Notes: generated by a model not told the origin, from the sequence alone. Positions 1 through 11,462 are shown, numbered from the stretch's first letter. The stretch is DNA of 64,000 nucleotides from Euborellia annulipes (GCA_023213315.1 JAKCPI010001938.1:1-64000); one strand, 5' to 3'. A program made the numbers and translations.

Positions 1-94
1 AATTGCATCGGATTTTTTGTAATCAATTCAGAATTTCCTAGAGAATATTCACACGTGGCTAAAATTTTATTTATTAGAAATGTTTTTATTAAGC

Positions 95-905
95 CTATAT
101 GGACCCTATTAGGCAAATGTGTGTCAACTCCAAAAAAAAAAAATTCAAAATTAAGTTAAGCACGGAATATTATTTCAAATGCTATAATTAATAATATTTT
201 TTTATGAAATATGTCCGAAAAAAATTTATATTTAAAGTAAAAGCTTAAGGTGCGCGTCTCGGAGTGCTAATTTCGGGATTTTCCAGCGGCCACAATTTTG
301 AAGCTATCGACCTCAAATTTTTTTTTAAATTAAAGCTATTTAAAATATCTACATCTTATAGAAGCCCTTTTTTTGATTTTCGAAAAAAATTTTTTTTTTT
401 TTTAGATTAATCGCATTAAATAAAAGATATTTTAAAAAAAGGAGCTCTATAAGTTGTAGATAATAAAATTAGTAATCATTGTGTTAAAGAATAATTAATT
501 TTTTGCCTTTAATTAATTAGCTGGAAAGTCTAGAATGAAATGGAACAAGTTACGTATATTACAATGGGGGAACACTAACGCCATCTCTTGCCGCCTCGAG
601 TCAATCGTGCTTTAACGGTTTTTGGAGACGCGCACCTTAAAATTATTTTTACAATATTTCAATGCAGGATTTTCATTTTGCAAAAATGATTTATGTACCT
701 AACACGTTGTTTTTTATGATGTAAACAACCAATAAAAAGTTATTTAACCTATAATATTATATATTATTTACCTTAAATAAACCAAAATCCTTTTTTTTTG
801 AAAAATGAGAAATGAATTCGTAGATGTCAAAATTTAATTTTTTGATATTATTCCTGATAATGAAGAAAATTGATGAATGAAATTGATTAAAATAATATAA
901 AATCA
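95..905 (+). repeat. TIR repeat family copy 1 (interrupted)
   Basis: This sequence matches the element at 27315-28207 (shared TGGACCCT start, AAGTTAAGCACGGAAT, and ACACGTTGTTTTTTATG further in) and the shorter copy at 3364. It is split by a separate element at 245-640. The 3' terminal repeat is not seen. It is noncoding, except that the better copy encodes a short acidic stretch (see 27315). Confidence 0.6.
245..640. mobile_element. TTAA-flanked TIR element (388 bp) inside copy 1
   Basis: Inverted ends GGTGCGCGTCTC and GAGACGCGCACC are bounded by TTAA at 245-248 and 637-640. The related copy near 27450 lacks this insert, so it serves as an empty-site comparison. A TTAA duplication is typical of piggyBac-type transposition, but the ends do not start with the usual CCY, so the superfamily is left open. 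It has no coding capacity. A second element with the same TTAA-GG pattern is at 35183-36256. Confidence 0.65.
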
Positions 906-1339
906 ATGAATGTTTATTGATTCGATTTCTGGATTATATACTGTATTATGTTATTTCGCCCTTATGGGGGTTAAAATAAACATTTAAAAAAAATTATTAT
1001 TCTTAAAAATTAATTGCTGATTAGGAAAAATAAAAAGAAAAATTTATTTGGGTGAATGATTGATTTATTAATAAAAATATTTAATTTTGTAAGACGGTTT
1101 TAATATAAAATTTGATTGTTGGTTGGTCATTGGCTTCGCAACAATGACTTTGGGGGTAACAATAAAAAAAGGGTATTGAGTAATCTGGCGACTGGCTCAG
1201 GCTCCAAGGTTCATATTTGCTCAAGATTAAAACAATATTTTTATTATTAAAATTTTAAAAGAGAATTTGATCTTTTCAAAATCAAAGAATTATATTTAAT
1301 AAGAATTTATATTGAAAGTTAATTAAATGGAAATCAAGT

Positions 1340-1880
1340 GACACACACACAATTTGCTCTTGTTGATCAGGACTTATCTGGTGGTTGAAGAGAGTGTTGT
1401 AGCTGCGCATGCGTGATGGCTGTTGCAGCACGAGGTCCAAGCTATCGTCGATGGAAATAGTTTGGATAGCGTTTCGGTGACGGGCTTGCCCAAGTACATT
1501 TCGGTCGCCTTGGCTGCCTTCATCAGGAAGAGTTTCGGCAACGGAAGAAGCAAAGTGTTGCAAAGAAATTGTTGTCGCCAGTTGGCCGGAAATGATGGCG
1601 TTAAAAATTATAAAACTTCTTCTCTCTTCGCATGGACTCAATTAATGATTACGAGTGAATTTTCTTGATAAAATAAAGACTGGGCATAATAATAGTGTTG
1701 GAAAAGAGAGACTGTACGGCCTGCACTTTAATGTAACAAGAGCCGCCATGAGCGATGTCATCCGCGGTCTCTCCCGGTCTCCCATCGTCTGATCGACTTG
1801 CTCGACTCCTTCTCTCCTGTGTGTGTGTCCGGGTGTGTGTTTATCAAATTTGATTGGCAACCCTTTGACCAATCAGAAAT
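1340..1880 (-). promoter_or_regulatory. GC-richer unique island, possible promoter and first exon
   Basis: This stretch has far more GC than its surroundings and no visible repeat. It has CCAAT motifs in both orientations near 1850-1875, a purine/CA-rich leader, and open minus-strand frames either side of 1641 (1282-1641 and 1642-1872). One short minus-strand ATG frame (from about 1748) looks like a basic, hydrophobic N-terminus. No convincing splice donor was found and I do not recognise the protein. It could be the 5' end of a minus-strand gene or an old gene remnant. Confidence 0.3.
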
Positions 1881-2029
1881 CGAAATAATTTCAAGTGGAA
1901 ATTTCCCTTGAAAATATTGAAAATTATTTGATAAAAAAATTTTAATATAAAATTTAATATATCGGGTTATATTATTTGACCCAATTTAAAATAAATAATT
2001 TTGTATTAATAATTTAAGAAATTAATTAT

Positions 2030-2141
2030 AGTTGAGGGAGAGAGTTGATATGGTGATTTGGGAAGTTATGTTGTGGTTACGTTTGTATATGTTGTCAAAT
2101 AAATGTTATCAAACTGGAAATAAATGTCTTGATACATAACT
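2030..2141 (+). repeat. 5' LTR
   Basis: 112 bp, AGTT...AACT, ending against the primer-binding-site-like sequence. It differs from the 3' LTR by one base (GATACAT against GATTCAT). Confidence 0.85.
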
Positions 2142-2142
2142 G

Positions 2143-2361
2143 GTGTCAGAAGTGAAAATAAATCCATTGATAAGTAGTATGGATGACCAAATGAGACTTC
2201 GAATTAAAAAAGTGAAGTCAGCAATTTCAAGATTATATAATATTGCTGAAACTTCTAAAGAAAACATGTCGGAGTCGTTTGAGCAAAAAGTTATTCAGGT
2301 GCGTGATGAATTTCATGTTATTAATTTTGAATTGCTTTCTTTAGAAGAGAATAATAATACC
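2143..2361 (+). pseudogene. gag-like N-terminal fragment
   Basis: An open frame from 2143 runs into the deletion junction near 2361 and stops shortly after. It is lysine- and glutamate-rich and has the position of a Gypsy gag start. No zinc knuckle remains. The function is assigned by position only. Confidence 0.5.
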
Positions 2362-2940
2362 TGGCCAAGAATTTAAGAAATTCTGTCAAGAAAATAATTT
2401 AAAAATTCATTTTATTTCTGCATATCACCATCAATCAAATGGCCAGATAGAACGTTTTAACCGCACTATAGAGAAGATGATAAGAACGTCAATCTCTGAT
2501 CAAAAGAAATGGTGCACAGTGGTTGATAAAATGTTACGTGTTTATAATGTGACTCCCCATTGTAGCACAAAAATTTCTCCTTGGGAGGCTTTGTATGGCA
2601 CTCAGCCAAAAACGCAACTAGATGAAAAGTGGCCCACTCTCTTGGGAGACAGATCTTTGGAAATCATCAACCAAGAAGTGGAGAAAAATTTGAAGAAATC
2701 GCAAGAGATTGCAAAAAGTATTATGATAGAACAATCAAGCCATCAATCTGTAAGGTAGGATCCGTCGTTTGGTGGCATTGTCCAGAACAAGGCCTTGAAA
2801 AGTCAAAAAAATTGAATATAAAATGGCAAGGGCCATTTAGAGTAATTGAAATAGATTATCCGGTAGCAGTTTTGGAGGATTTGAATGGAAAAATAAAGAA
2901 AATTCATCTAAATCACATTAAAATTTGCAACGATGAAGAA
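2362..2940 (+). pseudogene. Integrase C-terminal half, frameshifted
   Basis: The frame opens at GQEF, just past where the second catalytic Asp would be, so the first two catalytic acids are lost. SAYHHQSNGQIERFN holds the third catalytic Glu. Later come KYYDR and a C-terminal domain with VWW, WQGPFRV and HLNHIK, typical of Gypsy integrases. The two halves are in different frames. The change falls in an A-run at about 2713-2717 that looks one base short, so this copy is dead as read. Confidence 0.8.
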
Positions 2941-2992
2941 AGAAGTTTAGGACTCTTTCGATTCAGGGGAGGCCTAATCTTAGAAGGGGAGG

Positions 2993-3104
2993 AGTTGAGG
3001 GAGAGAGTTGATATGGTGATTTGGGAAGTTATGTTGTGGTTACGTTTGTATATGTTGTCAAATAAATGTTATCAAACTGGAAATAAATGTCTTGATTCAT
3101 AACT
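2993..3104 (+). repeat. 3' LTR
   Basis: 112 bp, preceded by a polypurine tract and followed by target duplication TTAT at 3105-3108. Confidence 0.85.
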
Positions 3105-3363
3105 TTATTTTATTGATATTGAGATTTTCAATTAAAATATTTCTCAATTGGGGAAATTAAATAAATAGAAAATAGAACCTTGAACTCTGACACATGACAT
3201 AAAAAAAAATATGCAACAATGGCAACGAATTTTTAATGGAACATATTAAATAATAATAAAAATCGTAATTAAAACGATATACCATTACAACTGTATTCAC
3301 TACATCCTCAAATCACAAGATGTAACATTATCATATGCCTTGCGTTGTGATTAAATAGAGATA

Positions 3364-3560
3364 ATTGGACCCTGTTATGCAATGGTGTGTCAAAGACCAA
3401 AAAATTCAAAATTGAGTTAAGCTCAGAATATTGTTTCAAATGATTTAATTAATAGGATTTTTTATGAAATATGTCCTAAAAAATTTTATATTTAATGTTA
3501 CTTGCACAATTGACAAGAAAAATTATATATAATATATATAATTAAATATTTTTTCAACAA
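3364..3560 (+). repeat. TIR repeat family copy 2 (deleted)
   Basis: It begins TTGGACCCTGTTATGC like 27315 and then jumps to the sequence seen near 28080 (TACTTGCACAATTGACAA), so the middle is deleted. Confidence 0.55.
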
Positions 3561-3785
3561 AAAAAGTATGTAAATTAACCTGCTTCATGCCCCCGGGCTT
3601 GCTGCAGTTGGTAGCGTGCCCACCGAACGTCGCGGGTTCGCACTCCAGGCAGTCCGATGATTTTATTTAAGCCATTTGGATACCAAATGGTTTAAATAGA
3701 AATGCCTGGACCCCAATATAGATAGATTCATAAATAACGATTATCGTCGTCTTATATAGCCAAAGTTGCCGAAAAAGACTGTGGG

Positions 3786-5141
3786 TAGGGACACGAAAAA
3801 AGTATCGATACTTACTGGTATCGATACTTTTGTTTCGATACTAGTACTTTTTTTACTCGATACTTTTCTTTCGATACTTTACTCATATGAGTACTTGAAT
3901 GCCGGTATCGAATGAAAAGTACCCATTCAAATATCATTTTTTTTTTTTTTTTTTTAAGTTTTTTCGGCATCTTAGGCCATATAGACAGATTTTAAACTTT
4001 ATATTAATATTTTAAATGCGATTCTGCAAAAGAATATCTCATATTCTTTTTTTCTCTTGATATAAATAGTAAGTTGATATATAACAGATGGTCGATATTT
4101 GTGGGATAGACTTTATTCCATCATATTCCTAATAATTATTTATTAATAATGGAAAATTTGATACTTTTTAATAAAAACCCTTTCATTTAATGACATTAAA
4201 TTTCTAATTTAATGTTATTAAATTTAATTTATTTTTTTTTTATATTATTGCAAACTATATTTACTAAATTTAAAAGTGCGCAAATATTACATAGAAAGGC
4301 CAATATATAAACTAAATAATAACACTAGTCGACAAGGTTTTCTTCACAGGAAATCTGATTAGTGAATTTAGTACAGTTTATAGTACAATTTATAGTGAAT
4401 TCAGATATGTAGTTAGAATTTTTCCATCAGGCACAGTTTTAGAGATATAGAGAAAACTAAATTTTACTAGAAAATGTGCTCTAAAACGGCTCTTATTTTG
4501 AATTTTCAATATTTTTTTAAAAACTTAAAAACTCGATTTTTCTAAATTTCAAGCCGTTTGTTGCACGTCTAAATTATTGGGCTGAGACTTTATATGTAGT
4601 AAAACTATCTGCATATTTTTAATGGGTGTCGTCTTAAAAAAATCTTGAAATTTCAAAATAAGAGCCGTTTAGAGCACTTTTTCTATTAAAATTTATTTTT
4701 CAATATATCTCTAAAAGTGTGCCTGATGGGGAAAAACTGAAATGATATTTGAATTTATGAAAAATATTTCTAGAATATCATATCTTTATTCTTGTGAAGG
4801 AAAAAGTTCATTTTTGTCGACCAGTGAAAATGGACCGACTTTTATTTTGGAGAAATCCGTATTTTGGTTGAGAAAGCTCCGTCCTCTTGGTGCTCATTAC
4901 TTTGGGGTGAATGGCACACCAGTATACCCCATAGATCTTCCGTTGGGCCCTTTGAACGACATCAGGAGCCTAAGATGCCGAAAAAACTTAAAAAAAGAGG
5001 AAAAATACTCATACTTTAAAAAATACTCGATACCTACTGGTATCGATACTTTTCATCCGATACTTTCTGGTATCGATACTTTCCTTTCGATACGATACCA
5101 AGTACAAGTATCGATACTTTTTTTTCGATACCGCATCCCTA
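3786..5141. mobile_element. hAT-like nonautonomous element with ATCGATAC repeats
   Basis: A perfect 8-bp target duplication ACTGTGGG (3778-3785, 5142-5149) flanks ends TAGGGA and TCCCTA. Both ends are built of degenerate TATCGATACTTT repeats. Inner arms carry inverted TTTTTTCGGCATCTTAGGC (near 3960 and 4970). The 8-bp duplication is the hAT hallmark. No transposase frame. A CACTA-like element sits in the middle. Confidence 0.75.
4323..4826. mobile_element. CACTA-like fold-back element
   Basis: Ends CACTAGTCGACAA and TTGTCGACCAGTG are inverted repeats, and the two halves are imperfect inverted copies (for example ATCAGGCACAGTTTTAGAGA and its complement). The flanks TAA/AAA are close to a 3-bp duplication; the relative at 21536 has a perfect one. 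CACTA ends with 3-bp duplications fit the En/Spm superfamily. Noncoding. Confidence 0.65.
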
Positions 5142-5273
5142 ACTGTGGGAATGAGAACAAAGTGTGGATGTTAAAAAAAAACCTTCGTCCTAAATGAGAC
5201 GGGGGTCAGAGACAGTGAAAAAAGAACGATGAACGACCCGTTCTTCAAAAAGAACGATTTTGCCCATCTTTAC

Positions 5274-7309
5274 TATATATGGGGCATTCCACGCCAACTC
5301 GACCACTTCTGAACCCGACCATTTTTGATTTGGCTGAAACTTTGTCATCTTTTTATACCCTATTGAAAACGTGTTTGAGAATTTTTTCAGATTTTACGAC
5401 CCAGCCAAAAAAAAGTTATAGCATTTTCAAAAAACATCGATTTTTTTTTTTAAATAACCGTAAAACTGTCAAAAATTAACTTATCGGGACGATTTTTTTT
5501 TTGAAATTTTTGTCTTTAAATGTACTTTTCAGAAATAAATATGACAAAATTTTACAGATTCATCTTGAACGTTTTTTTTGACATTTTCGTAAAAAAACAA
5601 AAATTTCGGGATGAATGACACTTTTTTTTTTTAATTTTTTTTTTTTTATAAAAAACTTTGATTTTTTCTACAAATGCTCTGAAAATTTCAGAGTGGGATT
5701 ATTTCGCTTTCTATTTTTTTTTATTTAAAAAAAAAAAAATTTTTTTTCTCCGCTTATTTATCATGATGGTGCTCTTAAATGCTTCCAGGATTGACTGAGA
5801 TTCTAGAAAATTGAAGAAAAAATAATAATAATAATAGTTAGGGGTGATGAAAATCGAGAAAATTCCATTTATCCTAAAAAAATTAGAAATTAGTTGTGTA
5901 TTCAACTACTGAAGTATTTGAAGCGTCAGGTAAAAGCTTGGAAACATGGGCGTAACTAGGGGGTGCCGGGGGGCCTGGCCCTCCCCAGAAAGCTCCTTGC
6001 CCCAAGAAAAATTAAAGGGGGGCCATGAGACCAGCCATCCTCCGGTGGGCCTGGAAAGCCCCATATTTTCTCAATTTTTCTTGGGGCAAGGAGGTTTCTG
6101 GGGAGAGCCCGGCCCCCTGGCACCCCCTAGTTACGCCCATGTTTCTAAGCTTTTACCTGACGCTTCAAATACTTCAGTAGTTGAATACACAACTAATTTC
6201 TAATTTTTTAGGATAAATGGAATTTTCTCGATTTTCATCACCCCTAAATATTATTTTATTATTTTTCTTCAATTTTCTAGAATCTCAGTCAATCCTGGAA
6301 GCATTTAAGAGCACCATCATGATAAATAAGCGGAGAAAAAAAATTTTTTTTTTTAAATAAAAAAAAATAGAAAGCGAAATAATCCCACTCTGAAATTTTC
6401 TGGCCCTATTTCAACGTAAATTAGTAGTTGAATAACTAATTTTATTTTTTAGGATAAATGAATTTTTGATTTTATACCCCTAAATATTATTATTATTATT
6501 TTTCTTAATTTTCTAGAATTATATTGATTTAATATAAATAGGAAAAAAAATTTTTTTTTAAATAAAAAAAATAGAAAGCGAAATAATCCCACTCTGAAAT
6601 TTTCTGGAAGGCCCCCTGGCACCCCCTAGTTACGCCCATGTTTCTAAGCTTTTACCTGACGCTTCAAATACTTCAGTAGTTGAATACACAACTAATTTCT
6701 AATTTTTTTAGGATAAATGGAATTTTCTCGATTTTCATCACCCCTAAATATTATTATTATTATTTTTCTTCAATTTTCTAGAATCTCAGTCAATCCTGGA
6801 AGCATTTAAGAGCACCATCATGATAAATAAGCGGAGAAAAAAAATTTTTTTTTTTTTAAATAAAAAAAAATAGAAAGCGAAATAATCCCACTCTGAAATT
6901 TTCAGAGCATTTGTAGAAAAAATCAAAGTTTTTTATAAAAAAAAAAAATTAAAAAAAAAATGTGTCATTCATCCCGAAATTTTTGTTTTTTTACGAAAAT
7001 GTCAAAAAAAACGTTCAAGATGAATCTGTAAAATTTTGTCATATTTTTTTCTGAAAAGTACATTTAAAGACAAAAATTTCAAAAAAAAAATCGTCCCGAT
7101 AAGTTAATTTTTGACAGTTTTACGGTTATTTAAAAAAAAAAATCGATGTTTTTTGAAAATGCTATAACTTTTTTTTGGCTGGGTCGTAAAATCTGAAAAA
7201 ATTCTCAAACACGTTTTCAATAGGGTATAAAAAGATGACAAAGTTTCAGCCAAATCAAAAATGGTCGGGTTCAGAAGTGGTCGAGTTGGCGTGGAATGCC
7301 CCATATATA
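5274..7309. mobile_element. 2-kb fold-back element with a GC-rich hairpin at the apex
   Basis: Both ends carry TGGGGCATTCCACGCC in inverted orientation next to TA-rich flanks. The arms are near-perfect complements for about 670 bp. At the apex, 5945-6141 is a separate palindrome with hAT-like CATGGGCGTAAC ends. The right arm is about 500 bp longer because a unit of roughly 250 bp near the apex is repeated (about 6142-6400, a decayed copy about 6402-6600, and about 6602-6903). The short open frames in the arms are mirror copies of each other, not genes. Confidence 0.8.
5945..6141. repeat. hAT-like hairpin MITE at palindrome apex
   Basis: Inverted ends CATGGGCGTAAC and GTTACGCCCATG around a GC-rich core of CCCC/GGGG runs. 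The ends resemble the separate MITE at 7948. Confidence 0.6.
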
Positions 7310-7548
7310 CTAATAGTATACTAATTAATATTTAAATGTCTTTAAATAAATAATAATAAATTTATTTATATAATAATTTTTATTATCTTTCATTTGAGAG
7401 ATTTAATCAATTTTAAGCGGCCTTAATTTTTTATAAAGCAAAACAAAAATCAATTCTTTTTGATGGAAAAATTCTGAATTTTCTTGAATTTTTGTGTTTA
7501 ATTTAATTTTTTTTTTTTTTTAAGCTAGAGAAAATAATTATATTTTAC

Positions 7549-7800
7549 TTTCTCTTATCCTATATATGAAATATATATAGAGAGAAAAGGTTTTGTATTA
7601 TAGAGCTTAAATATCTAGTCATGGCTTGGGTCCAATGGGGGGGGGGGTTTGAACCCCCAAATCCCCCCCCCCCGTGGCTACGCCTATGCATATGATACAT
7701 CCTTTGATTTGAGGATGTAGTGAATACAGTATATAATCCAGATATCGAATCAATAAACATTGATTTTATATAATTTTAATCAATTTCTAAAAATCCATGC
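7549..7800. repeat. Fragments: terminal hairpin plus poly-G/C repeat end
   Basis: 7549-7600 is the inverted AT hairpin that starts family H (see 8341). It is followed by a G-run/C-run segment ending in GTGGCTACGCC, a hAT-MITE-type end. 7682-7790 matches 870-960 in reverse. Confidence 0.4.
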
Positions 7801-7947
7801 TTTTATAGATGTGACTAATATCTTATTAAATAGTCGGAATTAGTATTTGACTTAAATGATTATGATTCAGGAATTAATGCTGACTCCAATGCACTATTTA
7901 GAATAGATTTTTATTAATTTGAAAAGAAAAAAATTCATCTATCAAAA

Positions 7948-8211
7948 CATGGGCGTACCCAGCGAGGGGCAGAGGGGGCAGCTGCCCCCCCCCCTAGAAG
8001 CAAGAAAAAAAAAATTAAATGCTTATAAAGTGATGAAACGAAACAAAATTAGGTAGGACGATGGCGACGGGGACTCGTTAGGACTCGAGGGTTTTTATGC
8101 CTTTAATTCGAAGGCTTTTCTCCTCTATATAATAAAAAAAAGCTATGTCACATTCTGGAAGGCCATGATCTGCCCCCCCCCCCTCTAGATTTGATCCTGG
8201 GTACGCCCTTG
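7948..8211. mobile_element. hAT-like MITE, 264 bp
   Basis: Ends CATGGGCGTACCCAG and CTGGGTACGCCCTTG with 8-bp flanks TATCAAAA/TGTCAAAA (7 of 8 match), subterminal C-runs and no coding capacity. Confidence 0.7.
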
Positions 8212-8340
8212 TGTCAAAATGAATTTGGAAAATTGCTTTTTTATTATTTTTAGGGCATTCCTTAGCCAAAATTTGATTGTTTTAGTTAGAATATTTTATA
8301 TATTAATTTATTCAATCGATATCAAGTCCTAAATTTGTTT

Positions 8341-8972
8341 ATTACTTTCTCTTACCTATGTATATATGTAATATATATATATATAGAGAAAGTATTGGAT
8401 TCATGTCAAAAATTCGATGTCGAGATTTTGATGGATCTTCACGTTTTGAGGTCCCCTGAATCCAAAAAGTGGTTTTCGCGACATGGTCTGTCTGTGTGTG
8501 TGGTGTGTGCTGTGTGTCTGTGTGTCTGTGTGTCTGTGAACAAAATATCTCAATAACGGAAAGAGCTAGGAGGCTGAAATTTTATATTTAAGTTAGGCAC
8601 CCCCCATGGGACGTGACACGAAGCTTTTGAACAAAATCGACCAAAGAGTACTAGTACTTTAATGATTTTAAATTCATTTTTAGATGCTCTTTAAAATGTA
8701 TATTCTCATTTTGTGTTTGAAATCTTCTGAAGACCACTTTACTCTTGTACTCCATAGAAAAGATAGGAGAAATGGTTGCCATGGTAACAAAATATAAATA
8801 TTTTCCCATACTTATAAATTTTATGTCTTGAAAATCGAATGTACCCTACTGTCGGAAACTAAATATATGTCGACACAAAAAATCTGGTGTGACAAGCACA
8901 GTACACAACTTTCGATTACCGAAGGTAAGAGAAAGTTGTGTGCTGTGCGCCAGTCACACCAGATTTTTTTAT
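8341..8972 (+). repeat. Terminal-hairpin repeat, family H, near full length
   Basis: It starts with a hairpin (ACTTTCTCTTACC, TA-repeat loop, AGAGAAAGT) and ends with another (ACACAACTTTCGATTACC paired with GGTAAGAGAAAGTTGTGT), inside CACCAGATTTTTT. Conserved internal marks are TCAAAAATTCGATGTCGAG, a TGTCTGTG microsatellite, and GTTGCCATGGTAACAAAAT. About 13 copies or fragments occur in the window on both strands. No coding frame is conserved. The superfamily is unknown. Confidence 0.7.
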
Positions 8973-8999
8973 TAAAAAACATCAAATTACGCTTATTAG

Positions 9000-9384
9000 A
9001 AAAAAAAAGGCGTTGTAAGGGGGTGTATCTAAATAAAAAAAATTCCTATGACTATATAATAGATTAAAGAGACCAGTTTTGCATTTTGTCACGAATCCAT
9101 AAATAAATAGAGAGAGTTTTTGAAAAGCGATCTCGCACAAGAAAGAAAAAGAGGCCCGAAGAGGATTGCTCCCTTGTCCCTGCCTGATCTCTGGGCGCCC
9201 GGGTGATTTAGAAAAAACATTTGATGCTCTTCCATCAATCGAGATAATTGTCAAATTGATTTCATCTTTTTATACTCAAATTTAATACAAAATTTTATTT
9301 ATTAAAGACGAATGTTTATTAAAAAAATCTGGTGTGACTGACGCACAGCAAAACCATTTTTTTTAATTTTTTTTTCCTATTTCT
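9000..9384. other. No gene recognised
   Basis: AT-rich sequence with a small GC-richer patch (9150-9210) and a repeat of the CTGGTGTGACTG end of family H near 9330. No supported coding or RNA feature. Confidence 0.5.
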
Positions 9385-9728
9385 AAATAATTCTCCGAAT
9401 TTTCTGAACTTATTAAAAAAAAACCGATGGTGCAGGGGTTTGTGAGTTACAAGCAATTCAATTTTCAAAGTTTTTATTATTTATAAGGTGAATAAATTAT
9501 ATTATAAATGTAATAATATTGTGGAATTTTTTCTGAATGTATGTAAGTGCTTTCCAGGTCTGTCAACGAATTTTTCAAATTCACAACTCTCTTTCATTAA
9601 CTTTGCCCATCAACCATAGGTTGGACAGGTAAAGTTAATGTAATCGTAAAAAAAAATCGAAATTTTTCTGAAAATGCCAAAATGCGTTTTGAGGTCCCCT
9701 GAATCCATTTAAGTACTTTTTGGAATGA

Positions 9729-9734
9729 TGTCTG

Positions 9735-9765
<31 letters not shown>

Positions 9766-9782
9766 TGTGTGTGTGTGTCTGT
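9729..9782 (+). repeat. (TG)n microsatellite
   Basis: Nearly pure TG dinucleotides; it follows GAGGTCCCCTGAATCC, as in family H. Confidence 0.9.
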
Positions 9783-10257
9783 GGTAATTTTTTTCGTCAA
9801 CGAAATCTCAAAAACTATTCATCCAATTGTTTTGAAATTTTGCACCCATAAACTAGGGGTAGAGACCAAGAACTGAAAAGCTTTTGGTAAACATCGGACC
9901 ATTAGGGGGGGACAAAAATTTTTTCTTACATAACCTATAATTTTTTTTTATATATTCAGAAACTAGACTTCCTCCCGAGCAAAATGATATATAACATGTA
10001 TAACATCGGACCATTAGGGGGGGGCTCTAGGGGGGACAAATGTTTTTTTTCTTGAATAGTGGGTGGGCAAAGTTGTGCGCTCGGCTTAGTCCGACCCTTT
10101 ATTTTTTTAATAATCACGTATTTTATTGTTTTATAATTAAATAAAAAAAATTTAGGAGTTTTTCTCGCCTGAACAATTAGTATGTAAGATGTTCTTTATA
10201 AAATAATCAAATTTTGGTCATGAAATGTCCAAAATATAATTTAAAATCGATTTTCAA

Positions 10258-10345
10258 AATAAATTTTCGACAAGATCGTGGTGCAACCCCGGCGGTACCT
10301 ACATTTTTCGCTTATTTAAATTAATAAATACTTGGTTATAAATTT
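10258..10345 (+). repeat. SINE S2 fragment
   Basis: It shares GGCGGTACCTACATTTTTCG and AATAAATACTTGGTTAT with the S2 copy at 14635 and the piece at 50025. Confidence 0.55.
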
Positions 10346-11334
10346 TGACAGGTGAATTTTGTTTCTCTTAAATTAATAAAAAAAACTATTCTAAATAGAG
10401 AAATAATGATTAGTTCATTTTAATCTGCATAAATTCCTGATTCTATTTGCTTATTTATTAATATTAGTTTTGTCTATTTAATAAAATTCAGACACTTATT
10501 TCTTTTTTTACGTAGTGTTGAATTATTTATTAGTGAATTTATAAAAAAAAAAAAAAAACGGCTTAAGATATAACATTGGAGTTTATTGATTATGTATCTG
10601 CATTCAATACTCTATAAAAGATGCCTTAAATTTTCCTACACTGATTGATTAATGATATTTAAAGTCTCAAATTTTTTTTTTTAGCAGCATATCTTCAAAA
10701 ATATTATAGATAGAAAAAATAGTAGATTTTATAAATTTATCTTAAATCAATGTCGATTGGGAATAATTAAATATTGAAAAAAAAAATAATAATAATAACA
10801 TGTTAATAAAAATAAAATGTTAAATAACTTTATATGATGTTATTACACAACGAGATGAAAATTTTTAATTACCCCCAACTTGAAAAAAGTGTCCGCTACT
10901 GTAATAAAGAGAAAGTAAATTATTTTTTTAAAAGGTGAAATGTGGCAACGTGGCAAGAGGCCTAGACAGCACCAACAATCCGAGAGGGGAGGGAATCGCC
11001 AGCCCCCCCCCCCCTCCGTTGGCGCTGCGCTTAACAAGACGAAATTAATTCACCTTATAAAATAATAAAAAAACTTTGAAAATTGAATTGCTTGTAACTC
11101 ACAAACCCCTGCACCGATTTGCATCCGGTTTTTTTTAATAAGTTCAGAAAATTCGGAGAATTATTTAGAAATAAAAAAAAAAAAATAATATTAAAATTTT
11201 TTTTTTTTTCATTTAGATTGAAAAAAGAAAGAAAATAAAAGAAAACTTTGAGTGATTTCAAAATAAATTCTAGCCTAGTTCTTTAATAGACATACAGACC
11301 ATTCTGGCGGGACTCTCTTTTCTGGACCCCATAA

Positions 11335-11430
11335 CTAGTATATCCATCAAAATCTCGACATCGAATTTTTGACATGAATCTAATACTTTCTCTCTATATA
11401 TATTAACATATATAGAGGTAAGAGAAAGTA
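11335..11430 (-). repeat. Family H terminal fragment
   Basis: Contains ATCAAAATCTCGACATCG and the terminal AT hairpin with TAAGAGAAAGT. Confidence 0.6.
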
Positions 11431-11462
11431 AAAAAAAAAATAATTCTTGGGAAGTTTTAAAC

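Larger units (their letters stand above)
2030..3104 (+). mobile_element. Internally deleted Gypsy-type LTR retrotransposon
   Basis: Two 112-bp direct repeats (2030-2141 and 2993-3104) differ at one base and have short inverted ends AGTT/AACT. They are flanked by a 4-bp duplication TTAT (2026-2029, 3105-3108). A primer-binding-site-like TGGTGTCAGAAGTG follows the left LTR, and a purine tract (GAAGGGGAGGAG) precedes the right one. Between them lie a gag-like start and the C-terminal part of integrase. Protease, reverse transcriptase, RNase H and the integrase N-terminus are gone. The near-identical LTRs suggest a recent insertion. The LTRs are unusually short for this group. Confidence 0.85.
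3589..5185 (+). mobile_element. tRNA-derived SINE, family S1, split by a hAT
   Basis: A tRNA-like head has a box-A-like TTGGTAGCGTG and box-B-like GGGTTCGCACTCC. It is followed by the family body (GCAGTCCGATGATTTTATTT, a short self-complementary stretch around AAGCCATTTGG, then GTTGCCGAAAA). The copy is cut at ACTGTGGG by the element 3786-5141 and resumes at 5142. Other S1 copies are at 25380, 29442, 31345, 35430 and 47755. Confidence 0.75.
9385..11170. mobile_element. Long inverted repeat element
   Basis: 9385-9493 (GCAGGGGTTTGTGAGTTAC, then GCAATTCAATTTTC) is the reverse complement of about 11046-11170. The interior holds a (TG)n tract at 9729-9782, repeated GGACCATTAGGGGGG, an S2 SINE tail at 10258-10345 and AT filler. 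A nonautonomous TIR element is likely. Confidence 0.55.

Noticed and set aside
1440..1570. Minus-strand peptide MKAAKATEMYLGKPVTE resembling an Hsp70 segment, and a CCTGATGAAGGC...CGACCGAAA word resembling a hammerhead
   Set aside because: The Hsp70-like match is short and does not continue into the next conserved block without frame changes. The hammerhead-like word has almost no stem II. Either could be chance.
5279..7304. Identical 66-residue open frames at 5279-5479 and 7104-7304 on opposite strands
   Set aside because: They are mirror images in the arms of a palindrome, rich in homopolymer-coded Phe/Lys, with no conserved domain.
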